A stretch of 64,000 bases of DNA from Stenotrophomonas rhizophila (lineage in GTDB: Bacteria > Pseudomonadota > Gammaproteobacteria > Xanthomonadales > Xanthomonadaceae), in assembly GCF_003651185.1 (NCBI RefSeq), contig NZ_RCDC01000005.1, forward strand, positions 1 through 64,000. The letters run 5' to 3'. The notes under the pieces were generated by a model that saw nothing but the letters and a program-made list of their open reading frames with translations, searched no databases and had not been told where the DNA came from. Positions 35,114 through 43,583 of the stretch are shown in pieces. The translations under genes were made by a program, and so were the position numbers. Numbering within the stretch: position 1 is the stretch's first letter; every line of letters begins with the position of its first letter.

Positions 35114-36310
35114 TCACGGCTTCGCATCGGCCGGCTCGTGCCCTTCGGCGGCGGTATCCACTTTGACGATCACCGACATGCCTGGACGCAGACGCGGTGC
35201 CAGCGGCTGATCGGGGTCTATGGAAATGCGGATCGGCAGGCGCTGGACGACCTTGGTGAAGTTGCCACTGGCGTTGTCCGGACGCAGGACACTGAACTCC
35301 GAGCCGGTCGCTGGGGCGATCTGTTCGATGTGGCCGTGCAGCTTCTGGCCATCGAAGGCATCTACGGAGAAGGTGGCCGGTTGCCCGATGCGCATCTTCC
35401 ACGTCTGGCCTTCCTTGAAGTTGGCGACCACCCACAAGGCATCGGGCACCAGGAACAGCAGTTGCGAACCGGCGGTGACGTATTGGCCCAGGCGCACCGA
35501 GGCTTCGCTGACCTGACCGTCGCGCGGCGCCTGGATCACGGTGTTGGCGAGGTCGATCTTCGCCAGTTCCAGCTGCGCCTGGGCGGTCTCGACGCGGGCT
35601 TCCAGGCCTTTGCGGGCGACCTGGGTAGAGGTCAGGGTTTCTTCGGCGATGCGGATCTGGGCCTGCGACTGCAGCACGCTGGCCTGCGCCGATTGCGTGG
35701 TGGTGCGGAACTTGTCGCGGTCGTTGAGGGCGACCAGTTGCTGGTCGGCGAGTTCTTCGTAGCGCTTGAGTTCGGTCCGCGAGCGCGAGAGCTCGGCCTG
35801 GCCAGCAGACAGGTTGGCCTGCGCGGCCTGGATCTGCGCGCGGTTCTGCGCCTGGGATTGGTCGGAGTTGGCCAGCGCGGCCTTGGCGCTGTCCAGGTCG
35901 GCTTCGGCCTGGACGACCTTCTCGCGGTAGATGCGGTCGTCGATGCGCAGCAGCGGTTCGCCTTGTTTGACGTGCTGGAAGTCCTTGACCAGCACCTCGG
36001 TGACATAGCCGTTGACCTGCGGCGCGAGCACGGTGATCTGGCCGCGCACGTAGGCGTTGTCCGTGGTCACCCGGGAGGTCTCGAACGGCCACAGTGACCA
36101 GGCACGCAGGATCAGCGCGATGCCGATCAGGGCGATCACAATCATGATGATCACCGCACGCAGGCTCGGCTTGAGGTACTTGGGCACGCCAGAGGGGGCC
36201 GCCGCGGGTGGTGGCGCAGGGGCGGGCGCAGCGTCGGTCGGCGGCGGTGGGTTGACGTTTTCCGGGGCGGTATCGTCGTGCGGGGGTTGGGTCGACATGG
36301 GCGGGCTCAT
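35114..36310 (-). CDS. emrA: HlyD/EmrA-family membrane-fusion protein of an MFS efflux pump
   Basis: A 398-residue periplasmic adaptor anchored by one N-terminal helix (about 60-80, AVIIMIVIALIGIALILRAW). It has a lipoyl half-motif, long coiled-coil (about 130-230) and beta-barrel with VQGYVTEV-type sequences (APQVNGYVTEVLV), and the HlyD signature in the second lipoyl half (IQAPRDGQVSEAS). It couples the MFS pump encoded upstream to an outer-membrane channel. Start ATG 36310 overlaps the stop of the pump gene (ATGA), indicating translational coupling. No TolC-like gene lies in the operon. Confidence 0.9.
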   Translation of the reverse strand: MSPPMSTQPPHDDTAPENVNPPPPTDAAPAPAPPPAAAPSGVPKYLKPSLRAVIIMIVIALIGIALILRAWSLWPFETSRVTTDNAYVRGQITVLAPQVNGYVTEVLVKDFQHVKQGEPLLRIDDRIYREKVVQAEADLDSAKAALANSDQSQAQNRAQIQAAQANLSAGQAELSRSRTELKRYEELADQQLVALNDRDKFRTTTQSAQASVLQSQAQIRIAEETLTSTQVARKGLEARVETAQAQLELAKIDLANTVIQAPRDGQVSEASVRLGQYVTAGSQLLFLVPDALWVVANFKEGQTWKMRIGQPATFSVDAFDGQKLHGHIEQIAPATGSEFSVLRPDNASGNFTKVVQRLPIRISIDPDQPLAPRLRPGMSVIVKVDTAAEGHEPADAKP

Positions 36311-37992
36311 CGGGGCGCGACGCTGGCGGGCGTCGGCGCGGAATGGGGAGGTGTCGGCGCGTGGCGTTTGCGCCACTGCTTGAGCACGGCGGTGCGCACC
36401 GCCAGCAGCAGCAACCAGCCAAGGAAGACCAGCGCCACGCGGCCGCTGAGCGCGAACACGTCATTGAACGCGCGCACGTTGGCTTCGCGACGGGTGATCT
36501 GCGCCAGCTGCGCGGTGCCCTGCGCGCTGCGCTGCACCGGGTCGGTGATCAGCCTGGCGTAAAGCTGCTGTTGCTGTTTCAAGCGCTGGGCAACCACGTT
36601 GTCAGCCGGATCCAGCTGGCCGACCAGCGCACCGGAGTACACCTGCTCGCGGTGCAGCTGGTAGGTGCCCAGCACGGCCGAGCCGGCCAGGCCACCCAGG
36701 GTCTGGGTGATGGAGAGCGTGACCAGGAAGGTGATCATGTGGTCCACGCCCTGCTTCAGCGCCTGGGTGATGCCGAGCATGATCAGCGGCCCCATGAACA
36801 TGCCGGCGCCGACGGACGCCAGGAACTGGCTGGCGAAGAAGTCGTGCGGGCGATCCAGGCTGGTGCGGCTCTGGTCGAGCAGGGCCGCGCTGCCCAGCAG
36901 CAGGATGGCCATCAACAACTGCGGAATGAGTCGCTTCGGGCCGAAGGTGAGCGAGCTGGCGGCCATGCCGGTGATCACGCCGGCCAGGATCACCGCGAAC
37001 AACGGGCGCATCTGGTCCGGGCCCATCCCGAGCGTACGCATCAGGCCGACCACGCCATAGGACTGCTCGGTGGTCAGGAAGCGGATCAGGAACGCACCGA
37101 TGATGAAGTGGATCACCGGCAGGCTGGCCAGCCAGCGCGTCTGCAGCAACGGGTTGCGGCGGTAGTGCTCGATGATGAAGCCGGTGGTGGACAGCGCGAT
37201 CGAGGCGACCAGCGCCCAGCCCAGCCACGGCGTATCCAGCCACCAGCGGGTGTAGCCCTGCGCCAGCACGACCACCAGCAGGCCGACGGCAGGGGCGAGC
37301 AGCGCGAAGGTGAGGAAGTCGAGCGGTTCGAACGCCTTGATCTGCGCCCCCGGCGGCAGCTTGAGCACCACCACGGCGGCGAACGCGCACAGCGCCAGCC
37401 CGGCCTCGAACAGATACAGGTTGTGCCACTGCCCGGTGTCGACCAGGCCCGGCGAGACCAGCCACGCGATCGGTACCGCAAGTTGGGAGATGCCCACGCC
37501 GATCACCAGCAGGTTGCCGGTGTATTTGCGCGGCAGCGACTGCAGCATGTACAGCGTGCCCAGGGTGCTGCAGGCGGCACCGGCGAAGCCGCTGGCCGCG
37601 CGCATCAGCACGGTGGTTTCGAAGGTGCCGACGAACAGATGCAGCACCGCCAGCGCGGCGTACAGGCCCAGCCCGATCTCGGCGAACAGGCGGATGCCGT
37701 ATTGCTGGCGGAACTTGAAGGCGAGCAGGTTGGCGGTCACGTTGACCATCGCATAGGCGGCCACCAGCCAGCTGCCCTGCGCCGGAGTGAGCCCGAGCTG
37801 GCCCTGCAGGAACGGCAGGTTGGCGCTGACCAGGGCATTGCCCAGGCCGCCGGTGATGCCGACCAGCAGCGCGACCAGGGCGTAGGCGAGGCGGCGGTGC
37901 GGCGGATGCCACGGCATCGACGCCGAGCCCGGCAGGGTCGGTTTTTCGTGCTCCTCCCAGTCCGGAACCGGCTTGAGGTACTGCGGCATCAT
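36307..37992 (-). CDS. emrB: MFS drug exporter, EmrB-type, 14 helices
   Basis: A 561-residue DHA2-type major facilitator transporter with about 14 membrane segments. The N-terminal MFS signature region (VSANLPFLQGQLGLTPAQGSWLVAAYA) matches the EmrB group. The substrate is not apparent from sequence; amphiphilic drugs are usual. Start codons ATG ATG at 37992/37989 overlap the stop of the TetR gene, so regulator, pump and adaptor form one transcript (TetR-emrB-emrA order). Confidence 0.9.
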   Translation of the reverse strand: MMPQYLKPVPDWEEHEKPTLPGSASMPWHPPHRRLAYALVALLVGITGGLGNALVSANLPFLQGQLGLTPAQGSWLVAAYAMVNVTANLLAFKFRQQYGIRLFAEIGLGLYAALAVLHLFVGTFETTVLMRAASGFAGAACSTLGTLYMLQSLPRKYTGNLLVIGVGISQLAVPIAWLVSPGLVDTGQWHNLYLFEAGLALCAFAAVVVLKLPPGAQIKAFEPLDFLTFALLAPAVGLLVVVLAQGYTRWWLDTPWLGWALVASIALSTTGFIIEHYRRNPLLQTRWLASLPVIHFIIGAFLIRFLTTEQSYGVVGLMRTLGMGPDQMRPLFAVILAGVITGMAASSLTFGPKRLIPQLLMAILLLGSAALLDQSRTSLDRPHDFFASQFLASVGAGMFMGPLIMLGITQALKQGVDHMITFLVTLSITQTLGGLAGSAVLGTYQLHREQVYSGALVGQLDPADNVVAQRLKQQQQLYARLITDPVQRSAQGTAQLAQITRREANVRAFNDVFALSGRVALVFLGWLLLLAVRTAVLKQWRKRHAPTPPHSAPTPASVAPR

Positions 37993-38555
37993 CCCTCCCC
38001 GTCGGCAGGCCCCCGCAATCCGCCACGCAGCAATTGCAGGGCGCGCGTGGCCAGCCGGGCGCGTTCGTCACGCGTCTTGCCACGCAGCGCGGCTCCCAGC
38101 ATGCCTGAGATGAGTGAAATGTCCGTCGTTTCCAGATCGGGGCGGCACAGGCCGGCGGCGATCGCGCGGGCGATCGGTTCGCGCAGCAGTTCGACGATCG
38201 TTTCGCGGGCGGCGCGGATCGGGATCTGATCAGGATCGACCGCGCGCCAGTAATCGGAGAGGGCAGGCGATTGGACGATGCGGTTGGCCATGCCTTCGAG
38301 GACGTCGAACAATGCGTCGTCGCGGTCGCCGAGGGTCTGCACCTGCCGCGCAATGCGGTTGACCGTGCGCTGGAGCAGCGCCTCGACCAGTGCGGCGCGG
38401 TCAGGGAAGTTGCGGTACAGCGTGGCCCGGCCGACCTGGGCACGCTCGACCACCAGGTCCAGCGGGGCGGTCACGCCATGCTGACCGAACACGGCATCGG
38501 CAGCGTCGAGGATCTGGGCGCGGCGGGCGGCCGCGTCGGCACGTTGGGTAGGCAT
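37989..38555 (-). CDS. TetR-family repressor of the adjacent MFS pump
   Basis: A 188-residue TetR-family regulator: HTH in ILDAADAVFGQHGVTAPLDLVVERAQVGRATLYRNFPDRAAL (about 14-55), then a ligand domain. It is the first gene of the operon with the EmrB-like pump and HlyD adaptor, coupled by stop/start overlap. A perfect dyad, CGGACAG-AA-CTGTCCG, lies 12 bases upstream of its start (38567-38582), indicating autoregulation. Confidence 0.88.
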   Translation of the reverse strand: MPTQRADAAARRAQILDAADAVFGQHGVTAPLDLVVERAQVGRATLYRNFPDRAALVEALLQRTVNRIARQVQTLGDRDDALFDVLEGMANRIVQSPALSDYWRAVDPDQIPIRAARETIVELLREPIARAIAAGLCRPDLETTDISLISGMLGAALRGKTRDERARLATRALQLLRGGLRGPADGEG

Positions 38556-38566
38556 ACGCGCATCAT

Positions 38567-38582
38567 CGGACAGAACTGTCCG
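38567..38582. promoter_or_regulatory. TetR operator of the efflux operon
   Basis: Perfect inverted repeat CGGACAG-AA-CTGTCCG, seven-base arms with two-base centre, starting 12 bases upstream of the TetR-gene ATG. Confidence 0.75.
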
Positions 38583-38655
38583 GCGGGAAAGGGCCTGCGT
38601 CGCTTTCAGCGCACCGCGGTTGGCGCGCGCTGGGCAATGTCGAGGGCGGGTGAGC

Positions 38656-39897
38656 TCAGCGCGGCGCGGGCACGCCGTGACAGCCGCCCATCCGGGCTTC
38701 GCGGATGGGCAGATTGATCAACGCGGCGAGCACGGCCAGGCCCATGTCGGCGTACCACATCCACAGGTAGTTGCCGGTGTGCGCCAGCGCCAGGCCGCCG
38801 AGCCATGCACCAAAGAAACCGCCCAACTGGTGCGAGAGCAGGGTCAGGCCGAACAGGGTGCCGAGGTAGCGCGGGCCGAACAGCTTGCCGACCAGCCCGG
38901 CGGTGGGCGGAACGGTCGCCAGCCAGGTAAAGCCGAGCGCGGCGGAGAACACGTAGAAGGTGAGCGGGGTAGGCGGCGCAACGAGGTAGACCCCGATCAT
39001 CACGGCGCGGCTGGCGTACATCCAGAACAGCAGGTACTTCATGCGGTAGCGCTGGCCTAGGGCGCCGACGATCAGGCTGCCGGCGACGTTGAACAGGCCA
39101 ATCAGCGCGATGGAGGACGAGGCGACGGTGGGCGAGAGCCCGCACAGCGCGATTTCGCCGGGGAGATGGGTGACCAGGAAGGCGATGTGCAGGCCACAGG
39201 TGAAGAAGCCCAGATGCAGGTACCAGTAGCTGCGATCGCGTGCGGCGATGCGCAGCTGTGCGGGCAGACCGCCGTCATCGGTGGCGCCCGCGACAGGCGC
39301 ATGGTCGCCGGCACGACGTCGCAGTGGCCAGGCCAGCGGCACCGAGAGCAAAGTGATCACTGCCATGGTGATCATGGCCCGCGCCCAGCCGGCGGTGCCG
39401 ATGATCCATTGGACCAGTGGCGCGAACACGAACTGGCCCAGCGAGCCGCCGGCATTGATGAGGCCGGCGGCGAACGACCGCTTTTCGGCCGGCAGGCGGT
39501 GGGCGGTGGCGCCGATCAGGACCGAGAAGCTGCCGGCGCCGGCGCCGGCGGCCATCAGCAGGCCGAGGGTGAAGGTCATGCCCAGCGGGCTGGTCAGCAG
39601 CGGTGCCAGCAGCAGCCCGGCCGCCAGCAGCAGGGCACCGAAGATGAGCACGGGCAACGCGCCGCGCTGGTCGGCGACGGCCCCGAACACGGGTTGCACC
39701 GCGCCCCAGACGAATTGGCCGATGGCCAGTGCGAAGCTGATCTCGACGATGCTCACGCCGGTGCCGCGGTGGATCGGGTCCACGTAGAGGCCGGAGGTCT
39801 GGCGCACGCCCATGGTGACCATGAGGATGGCGGAGGCCGCGACCAGCAGGCCCCAGTGCATGGCGGGTGCGCGGGTAGCAGTGGTTGACGTACTCAT
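38656..39897 (-). CDS. MFS transporter under a MarR regulator
   Basis: A 413-residue MFS transporter with 12 predicted helices, starting near MHWGLLVAASAILMV. The substrate is not clear; the arrangement with a MarR regulator suggests drug or aromatic compound export. Start ATG 39897 overlaps the stop codon of the upstream marR gene (ATGA), indicating coupling. A 100-base gap separates its stop from the TetR gene, containing only the TetR operator and GC-rich sequence. Confidence 0.87.
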   Translation of the reverse strand: MSTSTTATRAPAMHWGLLVAASAILMVTMGVRQTSGLYVDPIHRGTGVSIVEISFALAIGQFVWGAVQPVFGAVADQRGALPVLIFGALLLAAGLLLAPLLTSPLGMTFTLGLLMAAGAGAGSFSVLIGATAHRLPAEKRSFAAGLINAGGSLGQFVFAPLVQWIIGTAGWARAMITMAVITLLSVPLAWPLRRRAGDHAPVAGATDDGGLPAQLRIAARDRSYWYLHLGFFTCGLHIAFLVTHLPGEIALCGLSPTVASSSIALIGLFNVAGSLIVGALGQRYRMKYLLFWMYASRAVMIGVYLVAPPTPLTFYVFSAALGFTWLATVPPTAGLVGKLFGPRYLGTLFGLTLLSHQLGGFFGAWLGGLALAHTGNYLWMWYADMGLAVLAALINLPIREARMGGCHGVPAPR

Positions 39898-40328
39898 GCG
39901 TCGGCTCCGGTGGGCAGGGCGTGGTCGAGTTGGTCGAGCAGGGCGTTGAGCCGGGCGGTCGGCGTGGGCCCGAAGGTGGTTTCCACTTCGTGTTGCGCCC
40001 GTTGCCACAGGGGGCGCGCGCGACGAAGGCAGGCCTTGCCGGCAGCGGTGATGACGATCAGGCGTTGCCGGGCATCGTCACCGCGGCGTTGCTCGAGCCA
40101 GCCGGCGCTGAGCAGCGGTTTGAGGTTGCGGGTGAGCGTGGTGCGGTCCATGCCAAGCGCCTCGGCCAGGTCGCCCAGCTGCCGCGGTGCGGGGGCGCGG
40201 CGCAGGATGGAGTAGGCGTTGAGGCTGAGCCCGGCGGGGGCGAGGTGGGCGTCATAGATCTGCGAGAGCCGGCGTGCCGCGCGACGCAGGCGGAAGCAGG
40301 TGCAGGGGCTCTGGGTCAGCGGGTCCAT
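39894..40328 (-). CDS. MarR-family transcriptional regulator
   Basis: A 144-residue MarR-type winged-helix protein with DNA-recognition segment QLGDLAEALGMDRTTLTRNLKPLLSAGWLEQ and wing RRGDDARQRLIVIT. It should repress the MFS gene it is coupled to. A perfect 18-base palindrome lies 31-48 bases upstream of ATG 40328. Earlier in-frame starts exist, one within the palindrome (40368); the start chosen keeps the operator outside the gene. Confidence 0.85.
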   Translation of the reverse strand: MDPLTQSPCTCFRLRRAARRLSQIYDAHLAPAGLSLNAYSILRRAPAPRQLGDLAEALGMDRTTLTRNLKPLLSAGWLEQRRGDDARQRLIVITAAGKACLRRARPLWQRAQHEVETTFGPTPTARLNALLDQLDHALPTGADA

Positions 40329-40358
40329 GGGCGTGTGCCGGGGTGGGTGGCTGGATGA

Positions 40359-40376
40359 TACGTGCATATGCACGTA
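40359..40376. promoter_or_regulatory. MarR operator, perfect palindrome
   Basis: TACGTGCATATGCACGTA reads identically on both strands. Its position just upstream of the marR-MFS unit fits autoregulation. Confidence 0.75.
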
Positions 40377-40389
40377 GTTCGTCAAGCTC

Positions 40390-40415
40390 AAAAAAAGGGG
40401 GCCTTTCGGCCCCCT
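40390..40415 (-). terminator. Terminator of the ZnuD-like receptor gene
   Basis: Read on the minus strand, a stem of AGGGGGCC and GGCCCCCT (40396-40403 with 40408-40415) is followed by a run of seven T (40390-40396). It lies 29 bases after the receptor stop. Confidence 0.88.
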
Positions 40416-40443
40416 CGGGTCAAGCAACCACCCAGTGAATCGA

Positions 40444-42639
40444 TCAGAAGTACGCGCGGATCCCGAATGCCACGCCGCGGCCCGGCAGCGGGGAGTAGTC
40501 GCGCAGCAGGGAGGTGTGCGGGCGGACCTCGCGGTTGGTCAGGTTGCTGCCGTCAAGGAAGACTTCGTAGCTGTTGCTGTCGGTCCGGTCCCAGCGGTAG
40601 GCGACGTGGGCATCGACCAGGGTGTAGCCGTTGCTCGGCTCTTCATTCTGGGCGACGTCCTTCTGGCTGCTGTAGCGCACGGCACCGACCGAGGCGCGCC
40701 AGCCATCCTTGGCCCAGCGCAGGTCCGCGCCGACCCGGCCCGGGGCGATGCGTGGCAGGTAGCCGGTGTTGGCCAGATCCACCGTGTAGTTGTGGTTGTG
40801 GTCGCCGTGCGGGACGGCGATGTCGACGCTGCGGCTGCCGCTGCCATCCAGTTCGGCGTTGACGTAATCGCCGAACACGCGCAGGTCCCAATCGCCAGCG
40901 TTGCCTTCAAAGAGATGGAACAGCGCTTCGGCTTCGGCCCCCTTGAAGGTGGCGTCCCGCTGGGTCCACAGCCGGACCGGCAGCGATTCGACCACGCCGG
41001 TGTCGGCCAGGTAGATGAAGTCCTTGAACCTGGTCTGGTAGATGGAGGCGGAGAAATCGACGCGCTCGCTGTGGGTGTGGATGCCCAGCTCGACGCGCTG
41101 GCCGCGTTCGGTCTTCAGGTTCGCATCGCCGATCTCCAGCGAGCGGGTGGCGATGTGCGCGCCGGCGGCGTAGAGCTCTTCGTTGGTCGGGGCGCGCTCG
41201 GAGCTGTCGATGCCGAAGCGCAGGTCGACGGCGTCGTTGAGCGTCCAGATACCGGCGGCGGAGAGATTGGTGGCGCCGAACGTGCGGGCGCGGTAATCAC
41301 CGGTCGGGTCCAGCTTGACCTGGTCATGGCGGCCGCCGAGCTCCAGCTTGAACGGGCCGAACTGCTTTTCCTGCAATAGGAACAGGCCGATGTTCTTGGT
41401 CGCCGTATCCGGCACGAAGGCTTCTTCGCCCTTGGCGCCGAAGTCGCTGTTGCCGAACTGCAGGCCGAAGGCGCCATCCCAGCCGCCGATCTGTTCCTGC
41501 ACGGCTTCCAGGCGGCCTTCGATGCCCCGGTTGGTGAAGCGCGTGCCGGGCGTGCCGGCTTCGAGTTCGGTGTGCTCGTAATCGGTGTAGGCGGTGCGCA
41601 GGCTGATGTTCTTCAGGAACGAGGTGGGCTGGTAGATGCCGCCCTTGGCTTCGAAGCGGTTCTGCACCATGTCGATGCGGACGTCATGCTCGTCGCCTTC
41701 TTCCTCGTCGCCATGGTCGTGATCGTGGTCATGACCATGGTCGTCGTCGGCATGCACGTGCGCCCCGTTGGGAATGCCGTAGTTGGTGCGGTAGGTGCTG
41801 GCAGACACACCGAAGTAGCCTTCGTCGCCCAGCCATGTGGCACCGACGCCGCCGGCGCGGGTGCGGACCGAACTGTTGTCCAGACGGCCGCGGCGCGGTT
41901 CGTCGGTGTCGCCTTCCTCGTGATCGTGGCCGCTGTGATCTTCCAGGCCATCGATCACCGCGTAACCGGGAATGCGGTAGTCATCGCCGTTGCGGACCAG
42001 ACCGTCCACATGCAGCACCACGTTGCCGCTGACACCGTCCAGGCGGAACATGCCGCTGCGCTCGTCGTTGACCGAGTTGCCGCGCAGTTCGGCGCGGCCG
42101 CTGAGCGGACGGTCCGGCAGTTCGCGGGCGATGCGGCCGTCGACCACGTTGACCGCGCCGCCGATCGCACCGCTGCCGAACAGCAGGGTGGCCGGGCCCT
42201 TCAGGACCTCGATCTGATCGGCCAGGAACGGCTCGATGCTGGTGGCATGGTCGGCGCTGACGGTGGAGGCATCCATGTTGCCCATGCCGTTGGACAGCAC
42301 TGCCACGCGTGGCCCTTCCTGGCCGCGGATGATCGGGCGGCCGACGCCGGGGCCGAAGAAGGTGCTCTGCACGCCGGGCAGCTTGGCCACGGTGTCGCCG
42401 AGGGTGCCGGCCTTCTGCTCGTCCAGGCGCTCACCGGCCAGCACATCCACCGGGCGGGCCAGCGATTCGGCATCGCCCTGCAGCGGCGAGGCGGTGACCT
42501 TCACGGTGGAGAGCTCGGTCAGGTGGCGGTCGCGGTGGTTGCCGGCATCATCGGCGGCCATGGCCAGCGAGGGCAGCATCGCGGCGGCAAGGGCCAGGGA
42601 CAGGGCGTGGGGTTTGAGCAGGAGGGAGCTGGAGCGCAT
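40444..42639 (-). CDS. znuD: ZnuD-like TonB-dependent zinc receptor with His-rich loops
   Basis: A 731-residue outer-membrane receptor with signal peptide (to about residue 29, LAMA), plug domain (about 45-165, with VAKLPGVQ, GQEGPRVAVLSNG, LFGSGAIGG) and beta-barrel ending with VAFGIRAYF. Extracellular loops contain DHSGHDHEEGD and a longer run from HVHADDDHGHDHDHDH to HDVRI, the metal-capturing feature of ZnuD. It probably imports zinc under TonB power. A Zur-box-like site, TGTTACAATATATCA, lies 23 bases upstream (42662-42676). Confidence 0.9.
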   Translation of the reverse strand: MRSSSLLLKPHALSLALAAAMLPSLAMAADDAGNHRDRHLTELSTVKVTASPLQGDAESLARPVDVLAGERLDEQKAGTLGDTVAKLPGVQSTFFGPGVGRPIIRGQEGPRVAVLSNGMGNMDASTVSADHATSIEPFLADQIEVLKGPATLLFGSGAIGGAVNVVDGRIARELPDRPLSGRAELRGNSVNDERSGMFRLDGVSGNVVLHVDGLVRNGDDYRIPGYAVIDGLEDHSGHDHEEGDTDEPRRGRLDNSSVRTRAGGVGATWLGDEGYFGVSASTYRTNYGIPNGAHVHADDDHGHDHDHDHGDEEEGDEHDVRIDMVQNRFEAKGGIYQPTSFLKNISLRTAYTDYEHTELEAGTPGTRFTNRGIEGRLEAVQEQIGGWDGAFGLQFGNSDFGAKGEEAFVPDTATKNIGLFLLQEKQFGPFKLELGGRHDQVKLDPTGDYRARTFGATNLSAAGIWTLNDAVDLRFGIDSSERAPTNEELYAAGAHIATRSLEIGDANLKTERGQRVELGIHTHSERVDFSASIYQTRFKDFIYLADTGVVESLPVRLWTQRDATFKGAEAEALFHLFEGNAGDWDLRVFGDYVNAELDGSGSRSVDIAVPHGDHNHNYTVDLANTGYLPRIAPGRVGADLRWAKDGWRASVGAVRYSSQKDVAQNEEPSNGYTLVDAHVAYRWDRTDSNSYEVFLDGSNLTNREVRPHTSLLRDYSPLPGRGVAFGIRAYF

Positions 42640-42661
42640 AGGGCAAGGGCCTTCGGTCAAT

Positions 42662-42676
42662 TGTTACAATATATCA
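42662..42676 (-). promoter_or_regulatory. Zur-box-like site upstream of the ZnuD receptor
   Basis: TGTTACAATATATCA matches the gammaproteobacterial Zur consensus TGTTATAnTATAACA at 12 of 14 fixed positions. It is 23 bases before the receptor start. zur itself is at 34360. Confidence 0.65.
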
Positions 42677-42755
42677 ATGGTGGGGCGCGCGAATCCCGTA
42701 ACGGGACGGGGGGAAGGGAAGTCAGGGGGGAGGCAAGGGTGCGCGTCAGGATTGA

Positions 42756-42770
42756 TGTTATATTATTCCA
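42756..42770 (+). promoter_or_regulatory. Zur-box-like site upstream of the MerC-like gene
   Basis: TGTTATATTATTCCA matches TGTTATAnTATAACA at 12 of 14 fixed positions; GTTAT...ATAAC arms extend to 42774. It ends 28 bases before ATG 42799. Confidence 0.6.
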
Positions 42771-42798
42771 TAACGCTTCGCCGACCCTGCTGGAAGTC

Positions 42799-43212
42799 AT
42801 GCCCCTGTTCGCTCGTGTTCGCCATCTGCTGGATCGTTTCGGTGCCACCGGCTCGCTGCTGTGCGCCGTGCATTGCGCTGTGCTCCCGGTGCTGCTGGCG
42901 GCTGCGCCGTCGCTGGGTCTGTCGGTCTGGATGAGTGACGGCGTGGAGCTGGCGCTGGTGAGTTTCGTCACCCTGCTGGGCCTGTTCAGCCTGGTCTGGG
43001 GCTGGCGCCGCCATGGCGCGCTGCGCGCGCTGGGCTTCCTGATCCCGGGCCTGACCGCGTTGTGGGCGGGCCTGTTGTACGGCCCGCTGCACCACTCGGC
43101 GGTGCCGCATGCGGTGGTGATGACCTTGGGCGGCGTGCTGGTTGGCGTGGCCCATCTGGTGAATCTGCGCCTGAACCACGGCCACGTCCATGACGCCAGC
43201 TGTGCTCATTGA
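42799..43212 (+). CDS. MerC-domain small membrane protein, probable metal transport
   Basis: A 137-residue protein with four predicted helices. The first helix carries the MerC-like cysteine pair in GSLLCAVHCAVLPVLLAAAP; the C terminus ends in HGHVHDASCAH, a likely metal-binding tail. MerC proteins take mercuric ions across membranes, but with a Zur-box-like site upstream and a divergent zinc receptor this member may handle zinc. Start ATG 42799. Confidence 0.8.
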   Translation: MPLFARVRHLLDRFGATGSLLCAVHCAVLPVLLAAAPSLGLSVWMSDGVELALVSFVTLLGLFSLVWGWRRHGALRALGFLIPGLTALWAGLLYGPLHHSAVPHAVVMTLGGVLVGVAHLVNLRLNHGHVHDASCAH

Positions 43213-43330
43213 GAGCGCGCATGGTAGGCTTTCCGATCGTGCGCGGGGGCGCCTGAGAGGGCGGCCCCGCCGAACCCGTGTCAGTACGGGGTAATCAGAT
43301 TTCGCAGCATTCAGACTAAGGAGTTACGAC

Positions 43331-43513
43331 ATGGGTAAGGGTGACCGCAAGACCGCCAAGGGCAAGCGCTTCAATGCCAGCTACGGCAATTCGCGTTCGC
43401 ACGTCGTGAGCAAGGCGGCCGTGGGCGCAGCTGCGCCGGTTGCCAAGAAGACCGTGACGAAGGCGCCGGCCAAGAAGGCCGTTGCCAAGAAAGCGGTGGC
43501 CAAGGCCGGCTGA
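43331..43513 (+). CDS. 30S ribosomal protein THX
   Basis: A 60-residue basic protein starting MGKGDRKTAKGKRFNASYGNSR, the THX family signature. The C-terminal half is low-complexity Ala/Lys (AKKTVTKAPAKKAVAKKAVAK), a family extension. THX-type peptides bind the 30S head. AAGGAG precedes ATG 43331 and a strong terminator follows. 118 bases upstream contain no gene. Confidence 0.88.
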   Translation: MGKGDRKTAKGKRFNASYGNSRSHVVSKAAVGAAAPVAKKTVTKAPAKKAVAKKAVAKAG

Positions 43514-43532
43514 TCCAGCCAGGCGGGTCATG

Positions 43533-43563
43533 AAAACGCGGCGCTTGCGCCGCGTTTTTTTTT
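43533..43563 (+). terminator. Rho-independent terminator after the THX gene
   Basis: AAAACGCGGCG at 43533-43543 pairs with CGCCGCGTTTT at 43548-43558, loop CTTG, followed by a T run. Confidence 0.92.
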
Positions 43564-43583
43564 GCCTGCGCGACGGGATCGCC

